The notes beneath the pieces are model-generated. The model was not told the origin of the DNA, did no database searches, and worked only from the letters and a program-made list of their open reading frames with translations. Shown piece by piece: positions 12,101 through 23,160 of a stretch of 64,000 bases of DNA. Each line of letters begins with the position of its first letter. The first letter of the stretch is position 1. The position numbers were made by a program, and so were the translations under genes. This DNA is from Spodoptera frugiperda (Eukaryota; Arthropoda; Insecta; Lepidoptera; Noctuidae), in the NCBI RefSeq assembly GCF_023101765.2, contig NC_064215.1:2418001-2482000 (forward strand). Direction: 5' to 3'.

Positions 12101-13853
12101 CTTGACTAGTCATAAGCCATACTAGAGGCTTATATTCAAGAGCACCATTTCAAGCAGCAACTATATTTTTCGTACTGATCGGCATTATCAAGAATAATGT
12201 ATCAAGTAAAATCTTCTACTGATTTTGATATTCTACTCATTTCAATACCTAAGCCAGTTTGGGAATACGAATTCTCTTTCTAATCTTTTATAAGCCAGCT
12301 CATAAACACACAGACAGTGTAAAGAATCCATATATCTATACACAGTCCTCACACTTCCATTATGGGACAGCAATGATCAAAGATCAGTGGATAATAATGC
12401 ACGCATTCGTCTGTGGAGAGGGGAGACATCAAAGATGGCACTTATATTGTCAACGACTTTTTTCTAATAATGGGAGAAAATGTTGTTTTTTATGGATTTA
12501 ATCTTGATGTACCAGGAGCTGTTGAGGCTGATGTGGTTTGAGAATTGGAATAAGGGATACACACTGGTGGTGGTAGTGTGAATGAGCATTTGCTAGATGA
12601 ATTCGGTTAAGTAGGTGTAAATAAAAAATCTTCTTTCAATGAACTACATGTTTTCAAAACCTACGAGAACTACAAGAAGAAAATGGAGAAGTAAGAAAAT
12701 ACATATATAAGGTATGCCAATTTACGCACTTGGTCAGATTTAAAATCTAATAAGAAAATTAATTGTAGTCTTATTGGACAACAGACATAGTATGATAGTA
12801 CATAGGAAATCGACGGACAAGAAAACGAACATAATGATTCCTGTAATGACAAGCATTATAACCTTAATATGTTTCCTTATCAGGAGGCACGGCAGTGTTC
12901 CCGCTAAGTTGAGTCAGTCATTCTTTGAGTACAAATACTAGTTTACTCAAAAACGTTTTAACATTTATCAAATTATAGATTTTTCTAATAACATTACGAA
13001 CTCACTCATTAGTTTCATCATCTACACCTAAGTCACTAATTAGAAAAATCATCTTTACTGCCTTTAACATAAGAACCTTTGCATCTGACTCATGATTACC
13101 TTTCATTATTGCCTTAACAGTCCAATGACGATTCTTCTAGCAACATTTCATCATTCTAAGTGATTCACCGTCATCGTAACTATAAATTATTTCTAATAAC
13201 TGTTCACGGATCTCCATTGGTTACGAATTGCGATATAAGGAAAATATTTTACGGTAAATTTCTCAACTCAAGAGGGTTTGGTTGAAATTCTTTGTAATAC
13301 AAGTCATCGGAAACCTAGTATGTAAGAAATTCCTATCGTAGTGGAAATTGATTGCATTAGTGGTTCAATTTCTATGGGTTTTTTTTTCATAACTAATAGA
13401 TTTAAACTGTAATACGTGTAAGTAGGTGTATCATCTCTGCGTGTAGTAACACGCAGTAGAAAGTAAATGACAGTAGTAGTATTCAAATTTAATGTTGCTG
13501 ATATACACAAAGACAAAAGTACATATTTGGTCTTCTCTTGACTCAGTAATTACTGAAGTACCAATTAACTCCAGCATTTGTTCCATCGCCTGATGCCCAG
13601 AGATCAGAGACATCTTTCTTCTTCTTCCTATCTATGCCATTAATTTTACTACATAAACCAGCAATCTTAAATTTAACGGAGATTTTACAATGTCTATATT
13701 ACTTACAACAACTGTGATAAATTATGTTCCTATATACACATAAAATGACATAAAAATAGTACTAATATTTTGACCAAAGAAAAGTCCATAAAATGTCTTC
13801 TATTTTCATATGATCGTCATGACCGTTTCCACCTATCACCACTAGACTGTTCC
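9173..13853. other. AT-rich stretch without genes
   Basis: About 4.7 kb with poly-A/T runs and no frame that looks coding. An 80-codon plus frame at 12259-12501 and short minus frames at 12670-12852 and 13304-13613 lack conserved features or credible splice borders. No repeat family shared with the rest of the window was spotted. It could be deep intron. Confidence 0.4.
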
Positions 13854-13857
13854 TTAA

Positions 13858-14905
13858 CCACTCTAACGTCCATGGATAGCACGGTATCCAAAAAAAGGAG
13901 CGTCATACGTCCATGGATACTATAGTATCCAAAGCGACTAGTTCTGTTTAACTCCTCTAGTTTAAAATACGGTCTTGTTTGGTGAGTTTTGACTGATTAT
14001 CTATATACAGCTGAATAAATTGTTCGACGAAAAAATAAGACATGGCGTTGTAATATGCTTTGACAAACAAAATATAATTTTTTAAAGTTAATTGACTCGT
14101 TTTTGAAGTGTTTTTGTGAGTTCCAACAATTATGTCGTAAATACTACAGTTTTGTTTAATTTATCTTGCAAGTGTTACACATCAAAATAAACTAGAAGAT
14201 TTGTGCTTTACGATGATGTATAAATATTACAGTTTTAGCTGATAAATCTAATTTTAACTTCAAACGATTGTTTCGAAAAAAATGGCCGGTCGTATGGTGT
14301 TGGCCACTTTTAGTTTTGTTTATACATATTTTACATACTTTGCATTACAATAGTATATAAAATATCAAAATACATTTCGTAATAAGCAAAATAATACATT
14401 TTTCAAAGAGAAATATACTAAATTCATTGAAGATTCCATAATAATGTCAATGTGTTCCTCAGGTTTTTTGATGTGTAAAATTACGAGTAGTGTTTTCTTT
14501 CGATTTAATTACAATACTTAGAGTTAACCGAATATAATCATATATACATCAAAAGAAAGGGTAATGAGTCTAGTTTGTTGTAAAAATATTTTATTGATAA
14601 AATATGCAATAGTTGTGCCGTATATTCTAAAAAGGTAGAAATAATTCTGTTTTTTTTTCTGTGTTTCATGTTTAACCCGTTTTATTGTATTTTAAAGATT
14701 AACTAAAGATTTAAAAAAATCGTTAAGATTGTAGAGTATTTTTCTATCTTTTTTTTGGTATTCTTTTCTTTATTCTAGGCATTACGGATCAGTAGCTATA
14801 TAGGTTTTTTGTTACGACGAACTTGCGAGTCGCGCGCGGTTCGGATGCCGTGCGCGGCTGGACGTTAGAGAGATAAACGGTCGCGCGGGCCGGACGTTAG
14901 AGTGG
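13858..14905. mobile_element. piggyBac-type non-autonomous transposon
   Basis: A 1,048-bp element with perfect 14-bp terminal inverted repeats: CCACTCTAACGTCC at 13858-13871 and its reverse complement at 14892-14905. TTAA lies directly outside both ends (13854-13857 and 14906-14909), the target duplication expected of the piggyBac superfamily. Subterminal repeats support this. ACGTCCATGGATA occurs at 13866 and again at 13907, where it runs into the palindrome GGATACTATAGTATCC (13915-13930). GGACGTTAGAG occurs at 14860 and again at the right terminus. The right end is CpG-rich while the interior is AT-rich. No frame for a DDD transposase is present, so mobility would depend on an enzyme encoded elsewhere. 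Confidence 0.88.
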
Positions 14906-14909
14906 TTAA

Positions 14910-16333
14910 CTAAGAATCACTTGACGTAACATTGCACCTTAACTAACCCCTTGGTTATATGTTAGGTGTTGCTTGTGGGTTGGTGTGACAACGACATTAA
15001 ATGTCAGTTATTTTCGCTAAAGCATGCCATAAAATTTAGGTGAGGTTGGTGAAAATGGGGATATGACTCTAATAGCTTTGGACACACCTGGTGTAGTACT
15101 ATCTTAATGGCACTGTACCATTACTGTACTGTCGTGTTCGTGTGTTATTGCAATATGAAGATCTGCATTTAGATTGTTTAAGGGAGAGTTACTATCACTC
15201 ACCATCGGTTGGTATTCTTTGATGGGTTATTTTGAATCACTATTGTTCTTTATGTCATGTGCTTTTGTTATGATATTATTATGTGTCTTTGTTTGTAGAG
15301 GTGTGATAAGTAAGTGACTAGTATTATAGGCACATACTTTAGAATTCGTAGGTACATTGTTTTGTACCGTCAATTCTATCCTTTTTATATATTTTTTATA
15401 GAATAAGGAGTTTGTTGGGAACTTGTAAATACTTGTTTGGGTCTGTATGTTGAAAAATAGAGAAGGGCGTAGTTTGTATTAGAAGGTTTTAAGATAAGAA
15501 AACAAAAATTAGAGGTAATTTCAAGTTTGCCGGGCCAGCTAGTTTAAAATAAAAATGTTCGATAAAATTTTCTAATTAGGCTTCAAACTCGTTAGTTTCG
15601 TTCTCGGCTTCATAATCTGATAACCGGTCAAAAGTATTGAAATATAATCGTTACTTATAAAAAAACATGATTTAAATTGAGATTTCAAGGTATACAAGAT
15701 ACTTTAAATATCTTGCTACTTATTTATAAATATGAATAATCATTTACTGATTTTTATAACACTATAATTAATTCAAATTTCTACGTTGTCCAGGCAGGAG
15801 AATAAAAATACCAAACCTGTCATTCATGATCATAACTCATTCATATATACATTTTAATTCCTTTTTTTTATTTACTGGATTTAAATATATTATTTTTATA
15901 AATAGCTATGTATATAGGTATCTACAACGGACAAATCTATTAGTATTGAGAGAATATTTTATAAAACATTAGGTGGTTTGACAATATTTATGTCGATCTG
16001 TTTTTCTTTTTCTATATAATATTTCTTAACATATTTCTTCTTAAAATTCTTCTTTAGATTTCATCAGGTGTGACTTGGTTTTACATTTCAGCAACGTGTT
16101 ATTAGATTGCATGATAGTGATAAGATATAATATAATATACAGTAATATATTTTGTATCTATTGTGTTAATTAAGATGTCAATACAAATGTTAAAATATTT
16201 CAAAAATATCTCAAACTTTTACACCTACTGTTGTCTCTCTGCATCACACTAAGGTTGACTGTTAGAGAATGCCAAATTGTCATTAAGACCATCATCATCA
16301 AAAAAATAATAAATAATAATTAATCATTAAAAT
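14910..16333. other. AT-rich stretch without genes
   Basis: Nothing coding or clearly repeated was seen. Near 15530 the phrase GCCGGGCCAGCTAGTTT resembles dispersed-element ends in moths but cannot be delimited. Confidence 0.35.
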
Positions 16334-16473
16334 AAAAAACCCGACTGCGTTTTTTATAACATAAAAATGAAAAAACCCTAAAACAAGAAGATAAGAAAAA
16401 TTTAAGCAGTCGGAACCCATTCTAGAAAGGGTTTTTTCATTTTTATGTTATAAAAAACGCAGTCGGGTTTTTT
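16334..16473. repeat. Perfect 46-bp inverted repeat (hairpin)
   Basis: The arm at 16334-16379 is an exact reverse complement of 16428-16473, with a 48-bp spacer. Each arm contains the word ACCCGACTGCG or its complement, which recurs at the far end of the neighbouring tandem block (16979-16989). Exact identity of the arms implies recent origin or gene conversion. Confidence 0.9.
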
Positions 16474-16534
16474 AGTTTTTTAAATTACCTATTTTTATTT
16501 TATATTTTTTTAGTTTTATATTTTATTATATTTT

Positions 16535-16989
16535 GATATATCTAGTGTCACTCTCACAGTAAATACGAATCAAACGACCCCTATCAAGCTGAAATCCATC
16601 GAGTCGTTCAGGCTAGAGAGTGGGCAATATTCGAATTTGGCGCCAAAAATCCGCCATTTTGATTTTTTTATTATCTTTATATATCTAGTGTCACTCTCAC
16701 AGTAAATACGAATCAAACGACACCTCTCAAGCCAAAATCCATCGAGTCGTTTAGGCTAGAGAGTGAGCAATATTCGAATTTGGCGCCAAAAATCCGCCAT
16801 TTTGTTTTTTAAACATTTTGATATATCCAGTGTCACTCTCACAGTAAATACGAATCTAACGACACCTCTCAAGTCAAAATCCATCAAGCCGTTTAGGCTG
16901 CAGAGCGTGCCAAACAATTATACATACATACATACATACATACATACATACTCTCGAAAAACATAACCCTCCTTCTGGCGCAGTCGGGT
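16535..16989. repeat. Three-unit direct repeat in a putative element
   Basis: Three units of about 143 bp start near 16535, 16679 and 16821. Each begins ATATATCTAGTGTCACTCTC (the third with a C change) and continues with ACAGTAAATACGAATC. The first two also carry TTTGGCGCCAAAAATCCGCC. The third unit diverges into a TACA microsatellite (16921-16951) and ends CGCAGTCGGGT at 16979-16989. That is the reverse complement of ACCCGACTGCG at 16339-16349, so 16339-16989 may be a single element bounded by 11-bp inverted ends. Confidence 0.8.
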
Positions 16990-17158
16990 AAAAAAGCCAT
17001 GGATGAAAGAAATTTTACGAAAGAAGTATACAGAGCAGACATAAATGGAATGTCGAGAATGAGCACCTTAGACGGGCATATATAGACTGAATTGGAGACA
17101 AAGTGTTATATACGCTGTTAAGATAAGAGTTAATTAAAGAAGAGCTAAATTAAAATTC

Positions 17159-17260
17159 CTCGATCGACGAGCATGCATGAAAAGACTGATGACAGTTGAT
17201 GAAGCGAAAGAGGTATGTAAGATTCGTAGCAATTCGCTTTACATTGTCTCTGCTAAGTAG
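17159..17260 (+). pseudogene. LINE C-terminal remnant, second RTE-like type
   Basis: A short plus-strand frame reads RRACMKRLMTVDEAKEVCK and IVSAK before a TAG at 17258-17260. Related, more decayed copies lie on the minus strand at 19737-19870 and 58439-58505, where the same segment ends WRSIVSA. I take it as the C-terminus of a lepidopteran endonuclease/reverse transcriptase family different from the GEAYVQQWT type. Upstream sequence from about 17000 is probably part of the same element but is full of stops. Confidence 0.6.
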
Positions 17261-17347
17261 GTATGTAAAAACCCTGATTAGAAAAGATTTGATTTTTCCA
17301 ATTGGAATACGGTTTTTGCGACCTTATTGGTATCAAGTAATGAATAA

Positions 17348-17850
17348 ATAGATCATACTACCAGACAAACGGCAAGGCGTCACCTGTTTATGGTTGATAT
17401 TCCATCAATCCGCACGAAGCGTTTTACTTCGAGTTTCTTCGTGAGAACAGCTAAGGAATGGAAATCTTTACCGGAATCTGTGTTTCCTGAAAAATACAAC
17501 CTGGGTGTCTTCAAGTTCCAAGTGAACAGGTTGCTCATAGGTAGGCGTGCTTCATCGTCGGCCACATCATCGCTTACCACCAGGCGACATGGTGGCCAAA
17601 CGCCATTCTATAACTAAGTACATATAAAAAAATAGATACTACTTAATTTTTTTTAATGTTCATCGAGCTAATACTGAATTTATCGAAACACAAAAGTTAT
17701 ATATCTATACTTATATACCTACCTGATTCAACTTTTTATTTTATTTTGATTTAATTTATTTTAGTTTTAAGTTATAGTAAGTTATATACGTTTATTTATT
17801 ACCTACTTGTGGGTGGTAAATAAAATATCATTTCTTTCTTCTTTCTAAGT
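17348..17850 (+). pseudogene. Jockey-like LINE ORF2 tail and 3' UTR
   Basis: The plus strand is open from 17348 to the stop at 17615-17617. It encodes the end of a non-LTR reverse-transcriptase protein with VDIPSIRTKRFTSSFFVRTA, KEWKSLPESVFPEKYNLGVFK and VNRLLIGRR. These are the usual C-terminal words of jockey/CR1-type ORF2 in Lepidoptera. A 3' UTR follows, ending near GGGTGGTAAATAAAATATC and a TTTCTTTC tail at about 17830-17850. The catalytic domains are missing (5' truncation). Related fragments occur at 37391-37575 and 53549-53690. Confidence 0.8.
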
Positions 17851-19373
17851 AAATCAAATTTAATTTTGTCCATTAATAATGCAGCAACTACTAAATTAAA
17901 TATTTTGATAGCTTACCTATGCACTAAAAACCCACCCACAGCCCCCTTAGAAAAAATATATAGTTCTATGTAATATGTTAATTAGTATATAAACGTCAGA
18001 TTCGTAAATATTTCATAATAAAATCCAGGATTTATGGCAATTTTAGACTTAATTTGTTAATTAATAGCTGCGGTTTGCTCTGTGTCCAGTTTTATGTATG
18101 TTTAATTGTTTTTTAAATATATTTTCGGGAATATATAAATTATATAATCATGTTTCTAGTTTTGGAACGAGATATATGAGTACATAGGTATACAAGTTAG
18201 TATATATTATTATACAGTCATCCATCTTAAACATGTCTAAGGTATAGCTTTAAAAAATCATCTACTACTAATTTGGACTAATTACTTAGTCAGTTTGATA
18301 ATTTATACCTAATTGAGTAGTTTTCGAGGTCAAAAAAATATTACAATACATCAAAATATTCCAAAATGATCGTGTTTTCATTAATTATTTGACAATATAC
18401 TTAATTATTTTTTTAATTTTCTTACTTAATTTTTGAGAAATAAGTATGCTAAAATTTTATGACTTCAAAAGTTGCAATGTCCTACAATATTCATAGTAAG
18501 ATTTGCGTTTTCGACATAACGAAAAAAGTATTGAATTTGACTATTTAAAAACTACCGGATTGTCTAGAATTAGCATATCTACATATACATATTAAGCATT
18601 TCTCAAAATTGGTCGAAATAAAATTAATTCAAATCTTCTAAAGACGAATATATTAAAAAAAAAATCTTTGTCGAAAAACTAGATCCAGTTTCACCCCTTT
18701 CGTTAAAGTCGGTTAAAAGAACCCGCATCAATAAACGGCTCTAAAGCGTAGGGCACACTGTGAGCCTATTGTTTTAATTATTTTCTGAATAACTAAGAAC
18801 AATGGAGTAATTGTTCGGGCGCCCCGTAGTTCATAAAAAAGGAGTCTTTTATGCAAATCAATTTTGTACCGAATTATTATTTTACTTTTTTTTTGTTTTA
18901 TAATTTTTATTCATGCGGGCGATGCACGTGTGTACTCGGCTTTAGGAGTCGTGACTTTTTTTTAAATGGCAGTTTGTCGTATGTTCGAATTTTGAATTTG
19001 GAATTCCTGCGTGATAATTTTATTGCTTTGACAGCAGATTTTTTGAAACTTTGATTTTTACGTCGCAGCCCTGCGTTTTTGCTATATAAGGCATTATTAT
19101 CTAAGGGTTACTTCACCTAAGATAGCAAAATCGCAGCATGGGAATATTACCATAGGTCAATATCAATAATAATTAGTCTCAAAACTAAAAAAAAATATCT
19201 TCAATTTGTTTAGAGAAGATTTAAATAGGTTCTCAGTTAGTTAGTTAAGACGTACTTCTTAAGAGTTAGAAAAATAATTATAACCATAAAATTACTGAAA
19301 AAATAACAAAAAATATTTGCAAACAATTAAAAATAAAAGCAAAAAAATGTAAAAGATAAATTATTAAATTAGC
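17851..19373. other. AT-rich stretch without genes
   Basis: No supported gene or repeat. A 67-codon plus frame at 18851-19054 is Phe/Leu-rich from T-runs. It includes a GC-richer patch near 18915-18950 but has no recognised domain. Confidence 0.4.
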
Positions 19374-19378
19374 AAAAA
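19374..19378 (-). terminator. Pol III terminator of the tRNA gene
   Basis: Five consecutive T residues on the minus strand, six bases downstream of the tRNA 3' end, as expected for RNA polymerase III termination. Confidence 0.8.
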
Positions 19379-19384
19379 GACACT

Positions 19385-19456
19385 GTTTCCGCCCGGGATC
19401 GAACCGGGGGCCTTGTGCGTGTGAAGCACACGTGATAACCGCTACACTACGGAAAC
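19385..19456 (-). tRNA. tRNA-Val (CAC)
   Basis: On the minus strand 72 bases fold into a complete cloverleaf. The acceptor pairs GTTTCCG with CGGAAAC. The D arm contains the box A match TAGTGTAGCGG. The anticodon stem TGTGC/GCACA closes the loop TTCACAC with anticodon CAC. The T arm CCCGG-TTCGATC-CCGGG holds the box B match GGTTCGATCCC. All stems are paired, there is no intron, CCA is not encoded as is normal in eukaryotes, and an oligo-T terminator follows. This looks like a functional gene and not a SINE head, because no SINE body or A-rich tail is attached. Confidence 0.95.
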
Positions 19457-19736
19457 TTATTTTCAAGCGTCGAAATTACAGTTGTATTGGTTTAGATAAC
19501 TTACGCCGATATACTATCACTATGATAAAAGGGTTATAAATCTTTTACAAGTGGGTCGTTAATAATAAATAACTAATATTGTTAACTAACTTGCACTTAG
19601 TGCTTCGCCCGTGTGGAATTTAAGGTAATATCTTCTTCAATCAAAATTGCTCTTTGATAGTATAAACAACTAACTTCTTAAACGCAAAGAGAAAACTAAA
19701 CTTTCCAATGGTAACCGAATTTGTTACTAAATTTCA

Positions 19737-19870
19737 GCTATAAATACATACATAACCTCACACCTGTCTACCATGGATGTCAGCAGAGACTATGGAACGC
19801 CAATTGCTACGAATCTTATATACTAACTTATTCCGCTTCATCAACAGTCCTTAGTCTTTTCATGCATGCT
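19737..19870 (-). pseudogene. LINE C-terminal remnant, second RTE-like type
   Basis: Minus-strand relative of the piece at 17159-17260. It retains ACMKRLRTVDEAE, then a stop and frameshift, then KIRSNWRSIVSA. Decayed. Confidence 0.6.
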
Positions 19871-20303
19871 CATCGGTTAAAGGCATATAAAAAAAAAAAA
19901 CAACAAACAAACAACCAAATCTATCCTCTTCACAATATTACTACACCTACTTAGATATCATATCAGAAACGCAATAGGGGGCATCGGAGTACTATCATAA
20001 AATGTCGAGCTATTTATAACTCGATTTCTTAAGTACCGAGAAACAATTATACATGAGTTATTATATAATTTAATATTAGAGAATGGGAGCAATTATTGCG
20101 TGTTATGTACTTATTTTGTTGTTTTGATTGGTTATATTTAGATTGACTTGTGTGTTGCAACGAAATGTTGAGTTAAAACAGGAAAATCTTGACTTATGAA
20201 TCCCTAAATAATGGGTATAATTAGTATCTTTACATGAAGACACGTTTTTACCCACTCAAATGTATAGACATCTACATTTATAATGTAATACGCAATTTTC
20301 ACC

Positions 20304-20544
20304 TTTTTTGAGTTGGAAAATCATCCATTGTCTTCTCCCCAGGCGAGAGGTATTGTCAGACTCTTACTAACTAAACACGGGGTGGCCTTTCCTACTCCTG
20401 CTTTGAGGCAGATCTCCGGTAACCCGCTAGGTAGTGCGCAGCTCCGGGTCGGCATCGGCGTTTCTCGGCCCCATCTGTGGTTGTCTGATGGCTCTTTGAG
20501 GCGGTTCGGTTCTACCCGAGCTCGTCGTCCGCGGACCCCGGTAA
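20304..20544 (-). mobile_element. Family B SINE, long form, with 12-bp TSD
   Basis: A 241-bp insertion bounded by perfect direct repeats GCAATTTTCACC at 20292-20303 and 20545-20556. On the minus strand it begins CG-rich, passes the family words GCTGCG.ACTACCTAGCGGGT and CCCGTG..AGTAAGAGTCTGAC, and ends in an A-run next to the duplication. This fixes its orientation and shows LINE-type retroposition. A box-B-like word is expected at the GGCTCGAAAAGC position of the consensus but is changed here. Confidence 0.88.
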
Positions 20545-20556
20545 GCAATTTTCACC

Positions 20557-21169
20557 TATGTTATGAATTTCATAGTAACAGTAGGGCTAATCTTCTTGCC
20601 ACATACTTACCGTTTAAAATTTCAGACTCCGTGCTTTTACTCAAAATTTTTTGGTAACCCTAAAGAAACCAAAATTTACCAAAAACTAATATCAAAAAGG
20701 TATTGAAATCTCTAAAAGTGGACGGGTGTTCACAAAAAACCTTTCCAATCCTTATCATATTGATTCGATCTCATTAATAAGTATGTTAATTAGTCATAAT
20801 TTATTATTCCCTTCAAAAAGCGATCGTAACAATGTCAGTCAACGTTTCAAACTTGTTTCTTTAACTACTATAGTTTGAATGCTTACTAATTATTCGGATT
20901 TGGGTCGATGAACGAACGAACGAACTAATGAATGAATGAATGAAATTCTAGCTCACTTCGTTAATTAGTATAGTTAGCTAATTACAGTTAATGCGTTGTC
21001 CATCGATTTTGATCATGACAGGTTCAATTAGATTCGATTCTGATGGTACTGAAGATGATAGTCAATTTCATTCAAAATTCACATATCTTTCAATCTGAAC
21101 GGTACTAAAGATGATGGTCAAATTCATAAATCTTTCAATCTGACCCTTGGGTTTCTTTCTGACACACCA
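20557..21169. other. Intergenic, GAAC/GAAT microsatellite
   Basis: No gene seen. GAACGAACGAACGAA grades into GAATGAATGAATGAA at about 20911-20943. Near 21040-21140 the phrase GGTACT(G/A)AAGATGAT(A/G)GTCAA occurs twice as a local direct repeat. Confidence 0.5.
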
Positions 21170-21345
21170 CCACTGAGTAACGGTGAAGAATAACATCGGG
21201 AGGAAGCCTGAGCTTACCATTTCTAATTATTAGTTTGAAATCGCCAACCCGCATTGAGCAAGCGTGGTGATTAAAGCTTAATTCTTCTCCGAGTCAGAAA
21301 AGGCCTTTGGTCAGCAGTGGCCACGAATACGCTCTTGATATGATG
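21170..21345 (+). repeat. Retroelement 3'-end-like repeat
   Basis: Contains GAGCAAGCGTGGTGATTAA and then GGCCTTTGGTCAGCAGTGG, a layout seen at the 3' ends of lepidopteran non-LTR elements. The first phrase recurs in reverse complement, twice in tandem, at about 25870-25930. No open frame survives. Confidence 0.5.
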
Positions 21346-22081
21346 TACTTATTAATCCTGAAACAACTTGTATCTCTACCCAATTTGCAAGTCAGACAGT
21401 CAGTTGATTAACCAGACAGCTAAACAAAAATACTATCTAAGTATCTAATTAATTTAACATTTTTAAATCAATGATTTACGAAACAATATAATTAAACACC
21501 TACAAACTTTCAAACATCGATCCGAAATCCTATAATTACACAAAACAATTAAGAAACAAAATAATTGTAGCAGTAACAACACATTACAAACCTAACTACA
21601 CAACCAGTATAAGCTGACCCTTGAATCTGCAAAACGGTCGTACAATCCGAGACCATGATATACTGGAGATGTATAGTTTCATGTGTGAGCTGGTATACGC
21701 AAAATACGTAGCCATAGCTAATTGAATGTCAATCAAAATGTTAGTTCCCGCCATGATTGACGTATCCCACGTTCCCTTGTCTATGATTGACAGAACGGGC
21801 TGAACTGTCATACACTATGCGATTACAAATAAAAAAGTTCACTTGAATGAGTGAATGATTGAATGATTGGAACGTGTTGGGTGGTTTGGGGGGAAATTGT
21901 GGCTATTATCTAGTAATATTTTGCGAAGGTTAGGTTTTTATAAGTTGTGATATTGTATTGTTAGTCAATCATGCAAAATTGTATAGATTTTAATAGGATT
22001 TTGAGCCACATAGACCTGAAAACTAGACCTAATATTAGTTCTACAATAGGCTCGTTTTGACAGAATATAGTAGACAGATTG

Positions 22082-22341
22082 CCTTGTTGGTCGAGTGGTC
22101 GACTGCTGGGCAAGGGGTTTCATGTTCGACTCCTGAGCCGGGCAAAGGGTTTGCTAAGCTTTTTTCCGATTTTATGGAGTCCGGAATAGTGTCCAGTATA
22201 TGGCAATAGGCTCACCCTCATTAACATGGGACTTATAAAAGAACTGGTGAAAAGTGGATGTACCTACATTGTACATTGGCATTACGTGCCATAATGTGCA
22301 CCTCTGTTTACCCCTTCGGGGATAAAAGATATGACGATACA
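22082..22341 (+). mobile_element. Family C tRNA-derived SINE
   Basis: A tRNA-like head (TTGGTCGAGTGGTCGACTGC then GTTCGACTCC) is followed by the body words ATGGCAATAGGCTCACC, ACATGGGACTTATAA and CCTTCGGGGATAAAAG. A second copy at 61424-61690 shares the whole arrangement. The head is diverged at box B, so this copy is probably not transcribed. Confidence 0.8.
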
Positions 22342-22515
22342 TAGTAAAACAGATCCCATAACACCACCAAAGTGGGATTTAGAACTAATGATGCAACGAC
22401 TGACTTAGTTTTTTTTTTCAAACATCATTTGATATCTTACTAAAGCATTTGAAGACATTACACAACTCATATAACATGTCGAGATCAATTTTCTAACCAT
22501 CGTTCCCTATAACAG

Positions 22516-22591
22516 GTCCACCAATCAGAAAGATCTTTACGTCGTCAACTTTATGGCTTTTGACGCTTTCTTCGCCATCGTTGGCGCCTAA
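22516..22591 (+). other. Exon-like patch (uncertain)
   Basis: ATAACAG precedes and GTAAGT follows this 76-nt stretch. One plus frame reads DLYVVNFMAFDAFFAIVGA and then hits TAA just before the donor. The minus strand is also open through here for 82 codons (22493-22741). Either strand might carry an exon of a membrane protein, or it may be chance. Confidence 0.15.
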
Positions 22592-22780
22592 GTAAGTGTG
22601 ATATGAATTTAAACTATTATTTACAGCACAATTGAGTGGTTTTTGATACCATTGCACCGACATGTAAGGTGAAACGAGCGAAGATAAATGTAAAATAGGA
22701 GTTACATACCTGACTCCAATGTTATTTGTACAGTCAGCCATGTTATTTAGTGTGCAGGTTAGAAAATAAGTATGTATTTC

Positions 22781-22956
22781 TTTTTTATGGTATAAGCCGG
22801 CAAACGAGCAGACGGATCACCTGATGGTAAGCGATCGCCGCCGCCTATGGACACCCAAAACACCAGAGGCGCCACCAGTGCGATGCTAACCTTTTGGAAG
22901 GGTTGTTGGGGAACGAGAAGGGAGATAATAGTGCCTCCGGTAACCTCACTCATACA
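22781..22956 (-). mobile_element. Family A SINE, partial
   Basis: Carries the family A words TATAAGCCGGCAAACGAGCA, GACGGATCACCTGATGGTAA and CCTCCGGTAACCTCACTCA. By the A-rich end the element reads on the minus strand. The 5' third of the family consensus is missing. Confidence 0.8.
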
Positions 22957-23060
22957 AACACTACGTAATTTTGCAGGTGTCCTTTAGAACCAACTAAGGC
23001 ATACACAAATTTAACAGAAACTGGGCAGCAACACTCATTTCTGGAGGTAGGCATGGAAGT

Positions 23061-23160
23061 TGACCCGAAACCGCGGACTACCTAGCGGATTACCGAGGCT
23101 CCAGCTCGAAGAGCAGGAGTAGGAACGGGGTGATTTTTTGCCAGCATCTGACACTCGCTT
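23061..23160 (+). mobile_element. Family B SINE, partial
   Basis: Plus orientation: GCGGACTACCTAGCGGATTA, then GGCTCCAGCTCGAAGAGCAG, GAGTAGGAACGGGGTG and a decayed AGCATCTGACACTC. No A tail remains. Confidence 0.7.

Noticed and set aside
19278..19466. 62-codon minus-strand frame
   Set aside because: Runs through the tRNA-Val gene.
20313..20657. 114-codon plus-strand frame
   Set aside because: Lies across a family B SINE and its flank; GC-rich repeat explains the open frame.
21596..21811. 71-codon minus-strand frame with a hydrophobic stretch
   Set aside because: No splice border pair, no recognised domain, and an overlapping plus frame is also open; kept only as a note.
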